Shown here piece by piece: positions 50,994-58,014 of a stretch of 64,000 bases of DNA. Source of the DNA: Hymenobacter taeanensis. GTDB taxonomy: Bacteria; Bacteroidota; Bacteroidia; Cytophagales; Hymenobacteraceae. Within the stretch, counting starts at the first letter, position 1. Each line of letters starts with the position of its first letter. The notes under the pieces were generated by a model, which ran no database searches, was not told where the DNA came from, and saw only the letters and a list, made by a program, of their open reading frames with translations. The position numbers and the translations under genes are program-made. The DNA is taken from positions 1,611,501 through 1,675,500 of the forward strand of contig NZ_CP053538.1 of NCBI RefSeq assembly GCF_013137895.1. Direction: 5' to 3'.

Positions 50994-51001
50994 CAAAAGT
51001 A
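50994..51001 (-). promoter_or_regulatory. -7 promoter element of fumC
   Basis: TACTTTTG on the minus strand fits TAnnTTTG and lies 62 bases before the fumC ATG. Confidence 0.4.
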
Positions 51002-51111
51002 CACAACCGCGCTCCGTGCGCCACCGCCACCCCAAAATTCTGCGGGGTACTGGCCTAGCCGCCCGCCCACCGTCTGCCGTATAGCCAGCAGTTAACCAGA
51101 AATTCCTTTCC

Positions 51112-51372
51112 ATGAAAAAGACCTTCGAAGACGAGTCCGACGCCCTGTCGGCCCAGCCCGATAAGCCCACCACGGCCCAGCCCATTGCCACCACCAACCC
51201 TGAGGCCGGTGATTTGTCAGCTTCTGACGACGAGCCACCCGTGCCCGTAGCCGGCAATGGCGCCCCCGACTATAGCCACATCGACGTAAAAACTGAGCCC
51301 GACCTGCCCACCCCCGACAAAGCCGGCGGCAGCGCCACCGAACCCGAAAGCGGCGGCGGCTACAGCGGATAA
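51112..51372 (+). CDS. Small acidic disordered protein
   Basis: An 86-residue protein (MKKTFEDESDALSAQPDK start) that is almost wholly Asp, Glu, Pro, Thr, Ser and Gly, with no predicted fold or signal peptide. It ends GGGYSG. It may be a stress-related or structural disordered peptide, but no family was recognised. It has its own intergenic space on both sides and is convergent with the TonB-family gene. A chance open frame cannot be fully excluded, because codon bias in this genome makes such frames common. Confidence 0.5.
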   Translation: MKKTFEDESDALSAQPDKPTTAQPIATTNPEAGDLSASDDEPPVPVAGNGAPDYSHIDVKTEPDLPTPDKAGGSATEPESGGGYSG

Positions 51373-51403
51373 GGTGAACTTGTGAAGTGGCCTAGAGCCT
51401 CGT

Positions 51404-51558
51404 GTCATTGCGAGCAGCGCGAAGCAATCCTTCCTTTACGCAGTTAAAAGCCTTAGAGAAATGAAAAGCCCTTACTACCGTGTGGTAGTAAGGGCTTTTG
51501 AATAGGTCAGAGATTGTAGAAGGATAAGGTAGGATTGCTTCGCGCTGCTCGCAATGAC
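51404..51558. repeat. REP-like inverted repeat (CATTGCGAGC family) with a nested terminator
   Basis: Perfect 27-base arms at 51404-51430 and 51532-51558. A separate 16-bp perfect terminator stem (51464-51479 with 51484-51499, with T runs on both strands) is nested inside. It lies between convergent genes. Confidence 0.85.
51464..51499. terminator. Bidirectional terminator nested in a REP-like element
   Basis: AAAAGCCCTTACTACC pairs with GGTAGTAAGGGCTTTT around a 4-base loop, with T4 on either strand, between the small acidic gene and the TonB-family gene. Confidence 0.85.
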
Positions 51559-51596
51559 GCACGCTAGGCCACTTCACTAATCGTCCCATCCTCTCA

Positions 51597-53036
51597 TCAC
51601 CTGCCTTCAATCTTAAAGGGCACGCTCACTTCTACCTGGCGGGCCGTGCGGCGACCCTTGACGATGGCGGGGTACCAGGCAGGACCTTCTTGGATGAGCC
51701 GAATGGCTTCGGCGTCGCACTCGTCGGTGAGCTTTTTGATTACTTTAATGTCGCTGACTTTGCCATCTTCGCCCACCACAAAGCGTAGCCGCACGGTGCC
51801 TTCAGTACGGGCATCCAGCGCTTTTTCAGGGTAGTCGAGGCTGTCTTTCAGATACTTTCTCAGGTTCCCGTAGCCGCCAGCCGGCATGGCGCTTACCGAC
51901 ATGGGCGCGGGTGGCGCATCGCGGCGCACCACTACCACTTCACTAAGAGCTTTGGTGGTGGGAGCAAGAGCCAGGGCCAGGGTTGAGTCGTTGGGGTTGA
52001 GCGGTTGGGTTTGCGAGGTATAGCCTACTGAGTTGATGCTGAGCTGCGGGGTATTGGCAGGCACCGTCAGGCTGAAAGAGCCATCAGCCGCCGTAGAAAC
52101 GCCTTGCGGCGTGCCGGGCACCTGCACCGTAACCCCTTCCAGCCCCTTGCCGGTGGTTTGGTCCGTAATGCGCCCATACACGGTGCGCATACCCTCCAAA
52201 TCAGCAGCGGCGGCTACCCTTGCTTTGCGCGTAGCCGGTGGGCCACTCGCCCGCAGGGTAGCTGCCGCTGCGCCGGGCGGGTAAGCCTTACCAGGAGCCG
52301 ACTGCACAGCATAGCCCTGCTTCTGGTCTGTGGTATTAGCCTTGGCAACGCTTACTGCCGTAGTATCAGCCTGCGTTTCAGCCGCTAGCGCTACGGCATC
52401 TTGCCCGGCTGCCGCTTCGGTATCAGGCTGCACATCAGCCCCGTATGGAGCCTTCGGAGCCACCCGCGCGTACTGCGGATTTTTCTCTCGGCGAAACGGC
52501 ACTGCAGGAGCTGGCCGCGACCGGGCAGCTACGCTGGCTACCGCATCGGGCGGCATGGGCGTGGCAGCAGAAGCCACGGCTGGCGCCGGTGCGTGTTGCG
52601 GTACGGGCACTGGCCTAGGTGCCCGAATAGCCAGACGCTCTACGGCATGCCGGCCAGTGGAAGCAATTTCAGGAGCAGCAGAACGCTGAAGCGTGAACCA
52701 CGCCACGGCGCCCAGCGTCAGGAGTAGCACGGCAGCTGCGGCCAGCTGGCGCCAGGCCCACAGCGGGGCGGTTGGCGCCTGCTCGGTAGCTAATTCTTCT
52801 ACGCGGGTGTGCAGGCGCTGCTGCAGCTCTACCAGGCTCTGATCGGTGGTGGTGGAAGGCTGCATTTCCAGGCCCGTCAGAATATCGGCGCACTGGGCGC
52901 AGTCGAGGGTGTGGGCCTCCACCTGGTGCTGCTCGGCGGGAGGTAGCGTTCCGGCCACGTAACGGCGCAGCACCTCTACCGGCAGGTGCCGGCTGGCAGA
53001 AGGCATAGGCTCAGAAGTGGGGTTACGGGGACGCAT
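51597..53036 (-). CDS. Anti-sigma-like protein fused to carboxypeptidase-regulatory and TonB C-terminal domains
   Basis: A 479-residue inner-membrane protein. The N-terminal 70 residues are a zinc-finger anti-sigma-like domain (LRRYVAGTLPPAEQHQVEAHTLDCAQCADILTGLE). One membrane helix follows at about 97-115 (LAAAAVLLLTLGAVAWFTL). A long Ala/Pro/Thr linker leads to a carboxypeptidase-regulatory-like domain (VYGRITDQTTGKGLEGVTVQVPGT) and a TonB C-terminal domain at about 390-478 (LKDSLDYPEKALDARTEGTVRLRFVV; ARQVEVSVPFKIEG). It starts 14 bases inside the end of the ECF sigma factor gene, so it is probably its regulator. The fusion is unusual. Confidence 0.85.
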   Translation of the reverse strand: MRPRNPTSEPMPSASRHLPVEVLRRYVAGTLPPAEQHQVEAHTLDCAQCADILTGLEMQPSTTTDQSLVELQQRLHTRVEELATEQAPTAPLWAWRQLAAAAVLLLTLGAVAWFTLQRSAAPEIASTGRHAVERLAIRAPRPVPVPQHAPAPAVASAATPMPPDAVASVAARSRPAPAVPFRREKNPQYARVAPKAPYGADVQPDTEAAAGQDAVALAAETQADTTAVSVAKANTTDQKQGYAVQSAPGKAYPPGAAAATLRASGPPATRKARVAAAADLEGMRTVYGRITDQTTGKGLEGVTVQVPGTPQGVSTAADGSFSLTVPANTPQLSINSVGYTSQTQPLNPNDSTLALALAPTTKALSEVVVVRRDAPPAPMSVSAMPAGGYGNLRKYLKDSLDYPEKALDARTEGTVRLRFVVGEDGKVSDIKVIKKLTDECDAEAIRLIQEGPAWYPAIVKGRRTARQVEVSVPFKIEGR

Positions 53037-53652
53037 TGGGGGCAGCAGTTGATTCTAAGTGGCGGCGCAGGTTGCGCTTACCATTTTGGATGTGGCTTTT
53101 AACCGCGTTAAGGTCGAAGCCGGTGAGGTCGGCAATGTCGCGGTAGCACTTCTTTTCGAGGTAGAACAGCTCCAGACACTGTTTTTGTCCTGGTGGTAGC
53201 CCGGCCAGGGCCTGCTCCATCTGTTGGAGCTGTTGCTCGTGGAAGTCAGCTTCGGCGGGGTCATCGTCTGTCTGATGCCGACTGACGGCCGATTCCATAT
53301 CGGCGGCATCGGGAAAGTGGACTACCAGAGCCCCGCCAGCCGCCGGGCCGGCTCGTTGCCGGGCCCGCAGCACCATCAGGCAATGGTTGCGGGCGGTGGT
53401 GTGCAGCCAGGCCGGGAAGTTGTCTACCTCATGGCGGCGCAGCTGCTCTACCAGCTGCTCAAAAAGCTGCATCACGGCGTCCTTGGCGTCTTCCTCCTCG
53501 CGCAAGTAGCGCCGACAGATGGCCAGCACCGCTGGCATGTGTCGCTCATAGAGGGGGCCTAGGTGGTGCACGTCGCCCTCGGCGCGGTAGCGCAGCAGCA
53601 GCTCCGCATCGGAGAGCTCGGCAGCAGGCGCAGGACGACGGCGGAAAAACAT
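53023..53652 (-). CDS. ECF-type RNA polymerase sigma factor
   Basis: A 209-residue sigma-70-family factor. Region 2 reads HLGPLYERHMPAVLAICRRYLREEEDAKDAVMQLFEQLVEQL, with the RNA-polymerase-contact and -10-recognition part. Region 4 is a helix-turn-helix: LAGLPPGQKQCLELFYLEKKCYRDIADLTG, then VKSHIQNGKRNLRRHL. No region 1.1 or 3 is present, which places it in the ECF class. It overlaps the anti-sigma-like gene by 14 bases, a typical pair. Its target promoters cannot be predicted from this window. Confidence 0.9.
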   Translation of the reverse strand: MFFRRRPAPAAELSDAELLLRYRAEGDVHHLGPLYERHMPAVLAICRRYLREEEDAKDAVMQLFEQLVEQLRRHEVDNFPAWLHTTARNHCLMVLRARQRAGPAAGGALVVHFPDAADMESAVSRHQTDDDPAEADFHEQQLQQMEQALAGLPPGQKQCLELFYLEKKCYRDIADLTGFDLNAVKSHIQNGKRNLRRHLESTAAPNASP

Positions 53653-53991
53653 GCAGGACTAGAGTAGATGAGGCAGCACCGAAAGCTACAGCTTCGTCGG
53701 CAAAATTCACTTCGGGCTCCACTGGCCTTGATCGGTGCACTGCTCCGCCTGTCGTTGCTCCCACCCCCGTCTCACGCTGGCCTGATGCGCCACATCCTCC
53801 GGGAGAGGGGTGCGTTCTGGAACAGCAAGCGCCTAGCATCTCCTCTCCCAGAGGGGGCGGGGGTGGGGTAACGAATAGGTCAACCCAATTTCTGGTATAC
53901 AGAAAATTCTGGCTAAAAATTTCTGGCGTCCGTGTGGAATGCGCGGCCTAGCGGCATCAACCTGGTACCAACGCCTCACTGCTCTGCCACT
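53653..53991. other. Gene-free divergent interval
   Basis: About 340 bases between the sigma gene and the next plus-strand gene. GGGAGAGG (53801-53808) and CCTCTCCC (53842-53849) form a loose inverted repeat, and a GC-rich run (GAGGGGGCGGGGGTGGGG) follows. No gene was found. Confidence 0.4.
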
Positions 53992-54261
53992 ATGCACTAC
54001 TTCTACCTTCTCCTCGTGGCTGTTCCAGCACTCGGTCCTGGCAAGGCGCTGGCCCAAACTGCAACTCCTCCACCAGGGCCTGCTCCCGACTCAGTCGCCT
54101 ACGCCCCTACAACAGATCAAACAGCTGCTAGGCCGCCGGTACTCCCGTGGTGGCTACCGAACGCCCAAGAGTGCACCGCCATCCGGGCTGAGGAAGCCCA
54201 TAGGGCCCCACGCGAAGCTCGGCGGCGCACCCGCAACATGCGGCGCTGGGCCGGGGAATAG
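53992..54261 (+). CDS. Small secreted hypothetical protein
   Basis: An 89-residue frame with a plausible signal peptide (MHYFYLLLVAVPALGPGKALAQ) and a Pro/Ala-rich middle, then a basic helix-like end (REARRRTRNMRRWAG). No family was recognised. A 130-residue frame in another phase (53939-54331) covers the same DNA, but lacks a good signal peptide and ends inside the next gene. The signal peptide tips the choice here. Moderate to low confidence that it is translated. Confidence 0.45.
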   Translation: MHYFYLLLVAVPALGPGKALAQTATPPPGPAPDSVAYAPTTDQTAARPPVLPWWLPNAQECTAIRAEEAHRAPREARRRTRNMRRWAGE

Positions 54262-54327
54262 CCCAAACCGCCGCGTCAGCCCTAGGCCACTTTCTGCCCT
54301 ATCTACTCACCTCTATTCTTTCTTGCC

Positions 54328-54891
54328 ATGAAGTATCTTCTCTATTGCGTACTGGCGACGTCTCTGTTGCCCTCCGCTCCCACTACGGCTCAATCGGTGC
54401 CAGCATCTGCGGCTACTTCAGCTACTACCTACACCGTGCAGGGCCGCGTGACAAACCGCAGCAATGGCCAGGGCTTGCCCGGCGTGACGGTGCTAGTGAA
54501 AGGCACCAGCATCGGTGTCAGCACCACTGCCGATGGCAGCTATTCTATCCAGGTCCCCAAGCAAGCAAAAGCTCTGGTATTCAGCACCATTGGCTTTATA
54601 CAGCAAGAGGTGAAGCTAACCGGCCAACCCATCATCAACGTAGGCCTAGCCAGCGACTCGCAGCAGTTGAGTGAGGTAGTAGTTACAGGTATGGCAGGTA
54701 AAGCCGCCGGTATTTCGGTGCGCGTGCGGGGGAATAGTTTAGGTAAGAGAAAGGAGCGGCAAGCGCCAGCCAGCGCTCCGCATGGCTACTCCTATCCGGC
54801 TCAGCCCGAGCCCGGTGCTGGAGAATCTTACGCTACTATTTACCGAAAACGGCTTTCGCAACGCGACCAAGGAGCCGCTCAGCACCTTTAG
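54328..54891 (+). CDS. Carboxypeptidase-regulatory-like domain protein, N-terminal part of a frameshifted vWA gene
   Basis: A 187-residue frame with a signal peptide (ending near TTAQ). A CarboxypepD_reg-like domain follows: TVQGRVTNRSNGQGLPGVTVLVKG, then GVSTTADGSYSIQVP, ending in QLSEVVVTG. In Hymenobacter-type proteins this domain is normally joined to the vWA domain of the next frame. Here frame 1 continues only to GESYATIY (54841-54843) and then becomes unrelated residues. Reading one base further on (skipping C at 54844) restores the expected ENGFRNATKEPLSTFSIDVD. So the gene is probably split by a one-base insertion, or by a programmed or sequencing-related shift. Confidence 0.75.
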   Translation: MKYLLYCVLATSLLPSAPTTAQSVPASAATSATTYTVQGRVTNRSNGQGLPGVTVLVKGTSIGVSTTADGSYSIQVPKQAKALVFSTIGFIQQEVKLTGQPIINVGLASDSQQLSEVVVTGMAGKAAGISVRVRGNSLGKRKERQAPASAPHGYSYPAQPEPGAGESYATIYRKRLSQRDQGAAQHL

Positions 54892-56254
54892 CATTGATGT
54901 GGATGCCGCGAGCTACAGCAATGTGCGCCGCTTCCTGCAACAGGGCCAGCTGCCACCCGCCGATGCCGTGCGCACCGAGGAGCTCATTAACTATTTCCAG
55001 TACAACTACCCCCAGCCTGATCCGGCGGCCACGGAGCCCTTTCGCGTTATCATGGAGCAGGCCCAATGCCCCTGGAACCCGGAGCACCAGCTAGTGCAAG
55101 TGGCGCTGCAGGGCCGCAATGTGCCCACCGAAAAGCTGCCGCCCGCTAACCTGGTGTTCCTGATAGATGTGTCGGGCTCGATGCAGGGCGACGACCGGCT
55201 AGGACTGGTTCAGCAAGCCTTACGCCTGCTCACCAAGGAGCTGCGCCCCCAGGATAAGGTAGCCATGGTGGTGTACGCCGGCGCCGCGGGTACCGTGCTG
55301 CCGCCCACCTCAGGCGCGCAGCGCGCTGATATTTTGGCCGCCATTGGTCGGCTTACAGCGGGAGGCTCTACGGCCGGTGGGGCGGGCCTGCGACTGGCTT
55401 ATCAGGTAGCTCGTCAGAACTTCAACAAGGACGGCAACAACCGCGTGATTCTGTGCACCGATGGCGACTTCAACGTGGGCGAGCAGAGCGACCAGGCCAT
55501 GGAGCGCCTCATCACGGAAGAGCGGGAAAGCGGCGTATTCATGACCGTGCTGGGCGTAGGCCAGGGCAACTACCAGGACAAGAAGATGGAGCTGCTGGCC
55601 GACAAAGGCAACGGCAACTACGCTTACCTCGACAACTTGGATGAGGCCCGCCGGGTGCTGGTGCAACAGTTTGGTGGCACTCTGTTTACCATTGCCAAGG
55701 ATGTAAAGCTGCAGGTTGAGTTCAACCCGGCCCGGGTACGTGAGTATCGGCTGGTAGGCTACGAAAACCGCCTGCTGGCCGCCGAGGACTTCAACAATGA
55801 CCGCAAAGATGCCGGTGAGCTGGGCTCCGGCCACACCGTAACGGCCTTGTATGAAGTGGTACCCGTGGGTGCCAGAGCTACCGTTGACCCGCTTAAGTAC
55901 CAGTCAATTGCGCCTACTCTGGCCGGCGCCGCTACCGCCGAGCTTCTGACGGTGAAGCTGCGCTATAAACAGCCCCAGGGCAGCAGCAGCAAACTACTGG
56001 AGCTGCCACTCAGCGGGCAGGCGAGGCCGCTTGCTGAAGCTAGCGAAAACCTGCGTTTTGCTGCCGCAGTGGCCCAGTTCGGCATGCTGCTTCGCCAGAG
56101 CGACTACCGCGGCAGCGCCACCTGGGAGGCCACCGCGGCCCTCGCCAAAGGGGCTAGGAGCTTCGACCCCGACGGCTACCGTGCGGAGCTGGTACGCCTC
56201 ATTAAGCTAGCCGATGACCTGCGGCCCAGCCCGGCAGAAATAGGTGCCCGCTAG
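54782..56254 (+). CDS. von Willebrand factor type A domain protein (YfbK-like), C-terminal part
   Basis: A 490-residue frame carrying the YfbK-type architecture: a vWF-A-related N-terminal block (PLSTFSIDVDAASYSNVRRFL), a vWA domain with the metal site FLIDVSGSMQGDDRLGL (about residues 122-138), then VILCTDGDFNVGE, and a C-terminal DUF3520-like part (LKYQSIAPTLAGAATAELLTVKLRYK). The first residues up to about 24 are the wrong-frame start of the normal protein, which would continue from the preceding CDS. Vesicle- or surface-located adhesion or protein-interaction roles are likely. Overlap with the N-terminal fragment is 110 bases. Confidence 0.88.
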   Translation: MATPIRLSPSPVLENLTLLFTENGFRNATKEPLSTFSIDVDAASYSNVRRFLQQGQLPPADAVRTEELINYFQYNYPQPDPAATEPFRVIMEQAQCPWNPEHQLVQVALQGRNVPTEKLPPANLVFLIDVSGSMQGDDRLGLVQQALRLLTKELRPQDKVAMVVYAGAAGTVLPPTSGAQRADILAAIGRLTAGGSTAGGAGLRLAYQVARQNFNKDGNNRVILCTDGDFNVGEQSDQAMERLITEERESGVFMTVLGVGQGNYQDKKMELLADKGNGNYAYLDNLDEARRVLVQQFGGTLFTIAKDVKLQVEFNPARVREYRLVGYENRLLAAEDFNNDRKDAGELGSGHTVTALYEVVPVGARATVDPLKYQSIAPTLAGAATAELLTVKLRYKQPQGSSSKLLELPLSGQARPLAEASENLRFAAAVAQFGMLLRQSDYRGSATWEATAALAKGARSFDPDGYRAELVRLIKLADDLRPSPAEIGAR

Positions 56255-56395
56255 CAAGCAGCCGCGCCCAAAGAGGCTTACCAAAAAAAATTAACCGACA
56301 CTATTTCAAGCAAATGCAACCCATCTCACGCTAATAGGCTCCTACCATCAGCCCGCTTATTCTCTGTTGATTTCAAGCCGCTTCCTAGCTTTTCA

Positions 56396-56486
56396 CCGAA
56401 GTCGGCCCACGCTTCACTCACTACCCCGGCCTGAGTGACGTTGGTTGCAGCCTCGCCACTGGTAAGGACCGGTGGGTCGACTTCGG
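56396..56486 (+). ncRNA. Candidate structured RNA, closed by a 15-bp helix
   Basis: The ends pair: 56396-56410 (CCGAAGTCGGCCCAC) with 56472-56486 (GTGGGTCGACTTCGG), 15 bp including one G-T. Inside, TCACTCA (56414-56420) pairs with TGAGTGA (56432-56438), and a second small stem (GGT at 56443-56445 with ACC at 56468-56470; CCT with AGG) is possible. This gives a three-way junction plan. The 3' side runs into CTTTATTT, a weak terminator tract. It may be a small RNA, or just an elaborate terminator for the vWA gene 140 bases upstream. No known family was recognised. Confidence 0.35.
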
Positions 56487-56536
56487 CTTTATTTCAATCC
56501 TTAGTGACTGATACCTATCTGCTGTATTGCTCGTGC

Positions 56537-56574
56537 AAAAAAGGCCCCGCCGAAAACTCGACGGGGCCTTTTGC
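56537..56574. terminator. Terminator between convergent genes
   Basis: AAAAAAGGCCCCGCCG pairs with CGACGGGGCCTTTT with one mismatch around AAAACT, with A/T runs on both sides. It lies 25 bases past the minus-strand stop at 56599. Confidence 0.8.
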
Positions 56575-56598
56575 AGGGAATAGGAGATGGAAGAGAGA

Positions 56599-57378
56599 TT
56601 AGAACGAGTAATTCAGGGACGCTTTGATGACGCGGTTCTGGGCGTCGAAGCGGTTATTTTTATCCAGTGAGGTCAGGCCATAATCGTAACCGGCGCTCAG
56701 GCCAAAGCCACTCTGGAACTGGTAGCCCAAGCCACCCACCACGGCAAAATCGACGGGGCGGAACTGGTCTTTGATATCGAAATCCTTTTTGAAGGCCGAA
56801 AAGCCAAGGGCGCTGGCATCAACGCGGGCCTTACCCGACAGCAGCACGGAGGCCTGGGGGCCAGCATAAATGTAGAGACCATCGGTGAGGTAAGCCTTGG
56901 CCAGCACCGGAATATCGAGGTAAGCCATGCGGCCCGTGGCCGTCACCTTGGCGTTCAGGAAGTCGAACTGTTCCAGCGGAATGCGACCAGTCAGCACAGT
57001 ACCTTTCTCGGAGTAGCTTACGCCAGGCTCAATAGCAAAGCGGGGGCCCAGCGGCAGCGTAGCATATAGCCCCGCATGGAAACCGGGCTTCATATCCTTG
57101 GTGACGGCGCCGTTGGTGTACTCAGCCAAGTCCATCACGCTGTTCACGGCATCACCCGACCAGTCCGAGATGTTTACGCCAGCCCGGATGCCAATCTTGA
57201 CGCCATCAGTAGCCGAGGAGGTAGCATAAGAGCGGGTAGCCGGCACGGAACGAGCCTGCGCTTTACCGGTATAAGCGGGCACCCGGTGCGTCTGGACCTG
57301 GGCCTCAGAAGCAGTAGCAAAAGCAGAAATTAATAAGGTAGCAGCGGCCAGGCGGCCGAAAAGTCGCTTCGTAGTCAT
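56599..57378 (-). CDS. Outer membrane beta-barrel protein
   Basis: A 259-residue outer membrane protein of the porin-like OMP_b-brl_2 type. A signal peptide ends near ATASEAQ (about residue 26). The mature chain is mostly antiparallel strands: VKIGIRAGVNISDWSGDAV, FHAGLYATLPLGPRFAIEPGVSYSEKG, MAYLDIPVLAKAYLTDGLYIYAGPQASVLL, and the last strand with the C-terminal aromatic SLNYSF, the normal sorting signal for the BAM complex. Ligand or role unknown. It is convergent with the vWA gene. Confidence 0.88.
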   Translation of the reverse strand: MTTKRLFGRLAAATLLISAFATASEAQVQTHRVPAYTGKAQARSVPATRSYATSSATDGVKIGIRAGVNISDWSGDAVNSVMDLAEYTNGAVTKDMKPGFHAGLYATLPLGPRFAIEPGVSYSEKGTVLTGRIPLEQFDFLNAKVTATGRMAYLDIPVLAKAYLTDGLYIYAGPQASVLLSGKARVDASALGFSAFKKDFDIKDQFRPVDFAVVGGLGYQFQSGFGLSAGYDYGLTSLDKNNRFDAQNRVIKASLNYSF

Positions 57379-57702
57379 GGCAGGAATAATTGGGAAGAAA
57401 GAGCCAGCTGCCGCAGTGCGCAGGGTGGGTAACTGGCTTCTGACAGGTACTATTTCAAAACCGTGCCAAGTTTTTTACACCCATCCTTAAAACCGGCTCT
57501 AACTGGCCTAGAACACGCAATGGGCCTTGCTTTGACAACTTAGTATTGTGCAGGTGTTGAAACACTTTTTGCCTCACTCAACACAAATTTCAGTGAGTTT
57601 TACCCTGCTTTAGCAAACGTTTGTTAGCTGTTATTTTAAATTTTTAATTTGGAATTACCAGCAACGCGTCCCACCTTGCCCCTATCAAAGCACTTGATAC
57701 TC
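57379..57702. other. Intergenic region upstream of the phenylalanine/tyrosine attenuators
   Basis: About 320 bases; promoter(s) of the aromatic operon should lie here. An AT-rich part at 57590-57660 contains TTTG (57618-57621 approx.) followed about 20 bases on by TTTTTAATTTGG, loosely like the Bacteroidota -33/-7 pair. No coding frame was found. Confidence 0.35.
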
Positions 57703-57762
57703 ATGCTTCAGCCGACCAGCCGCTTTTATTTTAACTACTATTTCTACTACGCCAACGCGTAG
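57703..57762 (+). CDS. Phe/Tyr leader peptide 1
   Basis: A 19-residue leader frame reading MLQPTSRFYFNYYFYYANA. Eight of the nine residues 8-16 are aromatic (three Phe, five Tyr). It is followed by a strong terminator 41 bases later and stands before the aromatic operon. The last Tyr codons overlap a hairpin ACTACGC/GCGTAGT (57746-57763), the usual pause hairpin position. A ribosome short of charged tRNA-Tyr or tRNA-Phe would stall on it. Translation is not demonstrated; the codon content and arrangement are the evidence. Confidence 0.85.
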   Translation: MLQPTSRFYFNYYFYYANA

Positions 57763-57837
57763 TCGAGCGGCCCCTCTGTAGCTTTCCCCACCGAAATTCT
57801 CCAGCGCCTCTCGACAACCTCGGGAGGCGCTTTTTTT
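57746..57837 (+). promoter_or_regulatory. First phenylalanine/tyrosine attenuator
   Basis: Segment 1:2 is ACTACGC/GCGTAGT (57746-57763, loop CAAC). GTCGAG (57762-57767) can instead pair with CTCGAC (57810-57815) inside the terminator arm, an antiterminator. The terminator is a 12-bp stem (57803-57814 with 57820-57831, one G-T wobble, loop CAACC) followed by seven T residues. When the ribosome stalls on the leader, GTCGAG is freed and should weaken the terminator. Pairings were found by eye and need folding. Confidence 0.7.
57803..57837 (+). terminator. Terminator 1 of the aromatic operon attenuator
   Basis: AGCGCCTC (57803-57810) pairs with GAGGCGCT (57824-57831), extended by TCGA/TCGG pairs, then TTTTTTT. 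It sits between leader peptide 1 and leader peptide 2. Confidence 0.85.
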
Positions 57838-57856
57838 ACGCTCACACAATACCCAC

Positions 57857-57937
57857 ATGGCCGCTCAACACTTCTTTTATTACGGCTACTATTACTTCTT
57901 TTTTACAAAGAAGCGGGGCCCGATTTGCCGAAGCTGA
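57857..57937 (+). CDS. Phe/Tyr leader peptide 2
   Basis: A 26-residue leader frame beginning MAAQHFFYYGYYYFFFTKK. Ten of the eleven residues 6-16 are aromatic (five Phe, five Tyr), ending with three Phe codons. It lies 20 bases after terminator 1 and before terminator 2, so it makes the second of two tandem attenuators. Codons 19-22 contain GCGGGGCC (57913-57920), which is the antiterminator segment. A ribosome finishing the peptide would cover it; one stalled on the aromatic run would leave it free. Confidence 0.85.
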   Translation: MAAQHFFYYGYYYFFFTKKRGPICRS

Positions 57938-57991
57938 CTTAGAGCAGCCACCACAGCAAACCCAAGGCCCCGCACTCCGGAGGCCTTTTTT
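57913..57991 (+). promoter_or_regulatory. Second phenylalanine/tyrosine attenuator
   Basis: GCGGGGCC (57913-57920) is the exact complement of GGCCCCGC (57966-57973), which forms the left arm of the terminator. This 8-bp pairing would block terminator 2. Terminator 2 is AAGGCC/GGCCTT (57964-57969 with 57982-57987), extended by CCG/CGG with a bulged A, followed by a T run. pheA starts 24 bases later. Confidence 0.75.
57964..57991 (+). terminator. Terminator 2 of the aromatic operon attenuator
   Basis: AAGGCC with GGCCTT plus an inner CCG/CGG helix, followed by TTTTTT (57986-57991). It is positioned between leader peptide 2 and the pheA start. Confidence 0.8.
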
Positions 57992-58014
57992 ATTGCCATT
58001 TCATCACCAGTATC

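Larger units (their letters stand above)
56255..56598. other. Intergenic interval with a structured RNA candidate
   Basis: About 345 bases between convergent genes. It contains a 15-bp helix enclosing a hairpin-rich core (56396-56486) and the terminator at 56537-56574. No coding frame was found. Confidence 0.4.

Noticed and set aside
53939..54331. 130-codon frame overlapping the small secreted protein
   Set aside because: It uses a different phase of the same DNA, has no convincing signal peptide and runs into the next gene start. The 53992 frame was preferred.
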